Shown here: positions 4,759 to 5,529 of the stretch, piece after piece
How the letters are laid out: every line of letters starts with the position of its first letter
Position numbering within the stretch: the stretch's first letter is position 1
Assembly: GCA_049965095.1 (NCBI GenBank)
Contig: JBMFWR010000020.1
Span: 1-5,529 of the forward strand
Direction: 5' to 3'
Length of the DNA: 5,529 nt
Origin: JAKAWW01 sp049965095
GTDB lineage: Archaea; Micrarchaeota; Micrarchaeia; Micrarchaeales; Micrarchaeaceae
The notes under the pieces: generated by a model
Told to the model about the DNA's origin: nothing
What the model saw: only the letters and a program-made list of their open reading frames with translations
The model's database searches: none
Program-made: the position numbers and the translations under genes

Positions 4759-5112
4759 ATGGATACTTATTCAATTATATTTTTAACCCTTTTCGCTGCC
4801 ATCATAGCTTCGTTATCGCAGATTGTGTTCAAAAAGGCACTTCCAAAAAACGCAAGCGTTTCACAGATAATAAGGCTTGTGTACAACAAGTACATAATAC
4901 TTGGCGGTATAGGTTACATAGGCAGCCTTGCAATATATCTTTATGCACTGGCAAACGCGCCGCTTTCCATTGTATACCCGATATTTGCAAGCACTTTTAT
5001 ATTCATAGTCATATTCTCAAAGTTCTTCCTAGGCGAAAATATTGGCATTAGCAGGTACATTGGAATAGCAGTAATATTCGTAGGCATAATCATAATATCA
5101 CTTACAATATGA
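4759..5112 (+). CDS. Half-size SMR/EamA-like transporter subunit 1
   Basis: This 117-residue protein has four transmembrane helices (about 4-24, 45-64, 69-88 and 98-116). It is typical of single-domain members of the drug/metabolite transporter superfamily (SMR, ArnE/ArnF-like, half-EamA). The ASLSQIVFKKAL segment at the end of helix 1, ANAPLSIVYPI in helix 3 and FLGENIGISRYIGI before helix 4 fit the EamA/ArnEF-type pattern. Helix 1 lacks the membrane-embedded glutamate of EmrE-type drug/proton exchangers, so a lipid-linked sugar or metabolite substrate is as likely as drugs. Positive charges cluster in loops 1 and 3 (K25, K26, K30, R39, K44; K88, R99) and are absent from the N-terminus, predicting an N-out topology. 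I start at ATG 4759. The longer frame from 4690 would overlap the divergent gene and adds a non-family basic stretch. It overlaps the next gene by ATGA. Confidence 0.85.
   Translation: MDTYSIIFLTLFAAIIASLSQIVFKKALPKNASVSQIIRLVYNKYIILGGIGYIGSLAIYLYALANAPLSIVYPIFASTFIFIVIFSKFFLGENIGISRYIGIAVIFVGIIIISLTI
4775..4786 (-). promoter_or_regulatory. Probable TATA box for the small-membrane-protein/topA/trmI operon
   Basis: Read on the minus strand, the sequence is AAAAATATAATT. Its centre is about 36 bp from the ATG at 4744, which predicts a start near 4754 and a leader of about 10 nt. It lies inside the 5' coding part of the divergent transporter gene, because only 14 bp separate the two start codons. 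Confidence 0.35.
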
Positions 5113-5444
5113 TCAAAATGGGCAAAAAATACAACATAACTGTATTGTTTTTCTCCACTCTGCTAGGGGCTATAGGGCAGCTCCTGTTCAAATACTCATT
5201 TTTGCATTCTGTAGGATTTGTGGCATATTTCTCATTTGCTATAATTGCGTATCTGGCTTCTACCATTCTCTACTTTTATGTGCTTAGCAGGGTGCATTTG
5301 AGCTGGGCATATAGCATAGGAGGTTTAAGCTACATATTTGCAGTAGTGCTTGCAGCTTTTGTATTGGGTGAGAATATACCGTTGCTCAGATGGATTGGTG
5401 TTCTTGTAATAACCCTAGGAGTTGTTGCCATAGGGTTGAGCTGA
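5109..5444 (+). CDS. Half-size SMR/EamA-like transporter subunit 2
   Basis: This 111-residue protein has four transmembrane helices (about 9-28, 37-58, 64-85 and 93-110) and belongs to the same superfamily as its upstream neighbour. Landmarks are GAIGQLLFKYSF in helix 1, SRVHLSWAYSIGGLSY from loop 2 into helix 3, and FVLGENIPLLRWIGVLVI before helix 4. As in subunit 1, the EmrE-type glutamate of helix 1 is missing. Lysines K3, K6 and K7 at the N-terminus and R61 in loop 2 predict an N-in topology, opposite to subunit 1. The ATG at 5109 overlaps the upstream stop (ATGA), a standard coupling signal; ATG 5118 is an alternative start. The pair most likely forms an antiparallel heterodimer, as described for EbrAB and ArnEF. 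The substrate is unknown. An IS-like end follows only 19 bp after the stop. Confidence 0.87.
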   Translation: MIKMGKKYNITVLFFSTLLGAIGQLLFKYSFLHSVGFVAYFSFAIIAYLASTILYFYVLSRVHLSWAYSIGGLSYIFAVVLAAFVLGENIPLLRWIGVLVITLGVVAIGLS

Positions 5445-5463
5445 GCATTATTTCTGACATCCT

Positions 5464-5483
5464 CCCACGAATAAATTCGTGGG
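5464..5483. mobile_element. Hairpin resembling an IS200/IS605 (IS1341-type) element end
   Basis: CCCACGAA, loop TAAA and TTCGTGGG form a perfect 8-bp stem, flanked on the minus strand by GGAAC and GAGGATGTCA. From memory, this layout is typical of the right ends of archaeal tnpB elements, where the hairpin lies just after the tnpB stop. The element would extend to the right, out of the window, with its gene on the minus strand. Consistent with this, a minus-strand frame reading ATMSLQTK and then stop (TAG at 5505-5503) enters from the right edge, about 20 nt before the hairpin, and could be the TnpB C-terminus; eight codons cannot prove it. The element's outer boundary would be near 5450-5455, just past the transporter stop. 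A plain bidirectional terminator is the alternative. Confidence 0.5.
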
Positions 5484-5529
5484 GTTCCTTTTGGCTTGGT
5501 GCCTACTTGGTTTGAAGGCTCATGGTCGC

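Noticed and set aside
1..5529. CRISPR array, rRNA genes or a defence operon
   Set aside because: There are no regularly spaced repeats, no rRNA-like sequence and no nuclease or helicase genes apart from the TnpB fragment.

Overview
The window reads as a chromosomal segment of an archaeon. It carries ribosomal protein eL21, a TBP-fold protein, an archaeal-type topoisomerase IA and an archaeal TrmI-like methyltransferase. Its promoters are BRE/TATA-like, for example TATTTAAAT preceded by an A-rich stretch, and its ribosome binding sites are GGTG. Tight gene packing, overlapping genes and trimmed versions of core proteins (a one-repeat TBP, a TrmI without its N-terminal domain) suggest a small-genome lineage such as DPANN, perhaps Micrarchaeota-like. 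That placement is an inference.

Layout, left to right. Positions 1-114 hold the 5'-truncated remnant of a TnpB gene on the minus strand, running off the left edge. Positions 112-366 hold a short tandem repeat, a strong TATA-type promoter at 183-194 and no convincing gene. A winged-helix regulator (367-750, +) follows and ends at a hairpin/T-run terminator. The ribosomal protein eL21 gene (909-1199, -) and a single-repeat TBP gene (1284-1607, +) are divergent across an 84-bp spacer with a palindromic TATA box. The convergent gap 1608-1742 contains a second palindromic TATA box and a perfect 9-bp hairpin, possibly a small RNA gene. A leftward operon follows, in transcription order: a small two-helix membrane protein (4744-4502), DNA topoisomerase I (4497-2308) and a tRNA m1A methyltransferase (2318-1743), the last overlapping topA by 11 nt. 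Only 14 bp from the start of that operon, a rightward pair of half-size SMR/EamA-like transporters (4759-5112 and 5109-5444) overlaps by ATGA. Just past it, a hairpin resembling an IS200/IS605 element end (5464-5483) marks the edge of another mobile element.

Functionally, the core is information processing (translation, transcription initiation, DNA topology, tRNA modification) plus a probable heterodimeric membrane transporter, with TnpB-type remnants at both edges. The most notable item is the 107-residue TBP. It keeps the intercalating phenylalanines and the TFB-contacting stirrup acids of one TBP repeat but has no second repeat, so it could act only as a homodimer or as a specialised TBP paralogue. 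The two transporter subunits have opposite positive-inside charge bias, which suggests a fixed antiparallel heterodimer.
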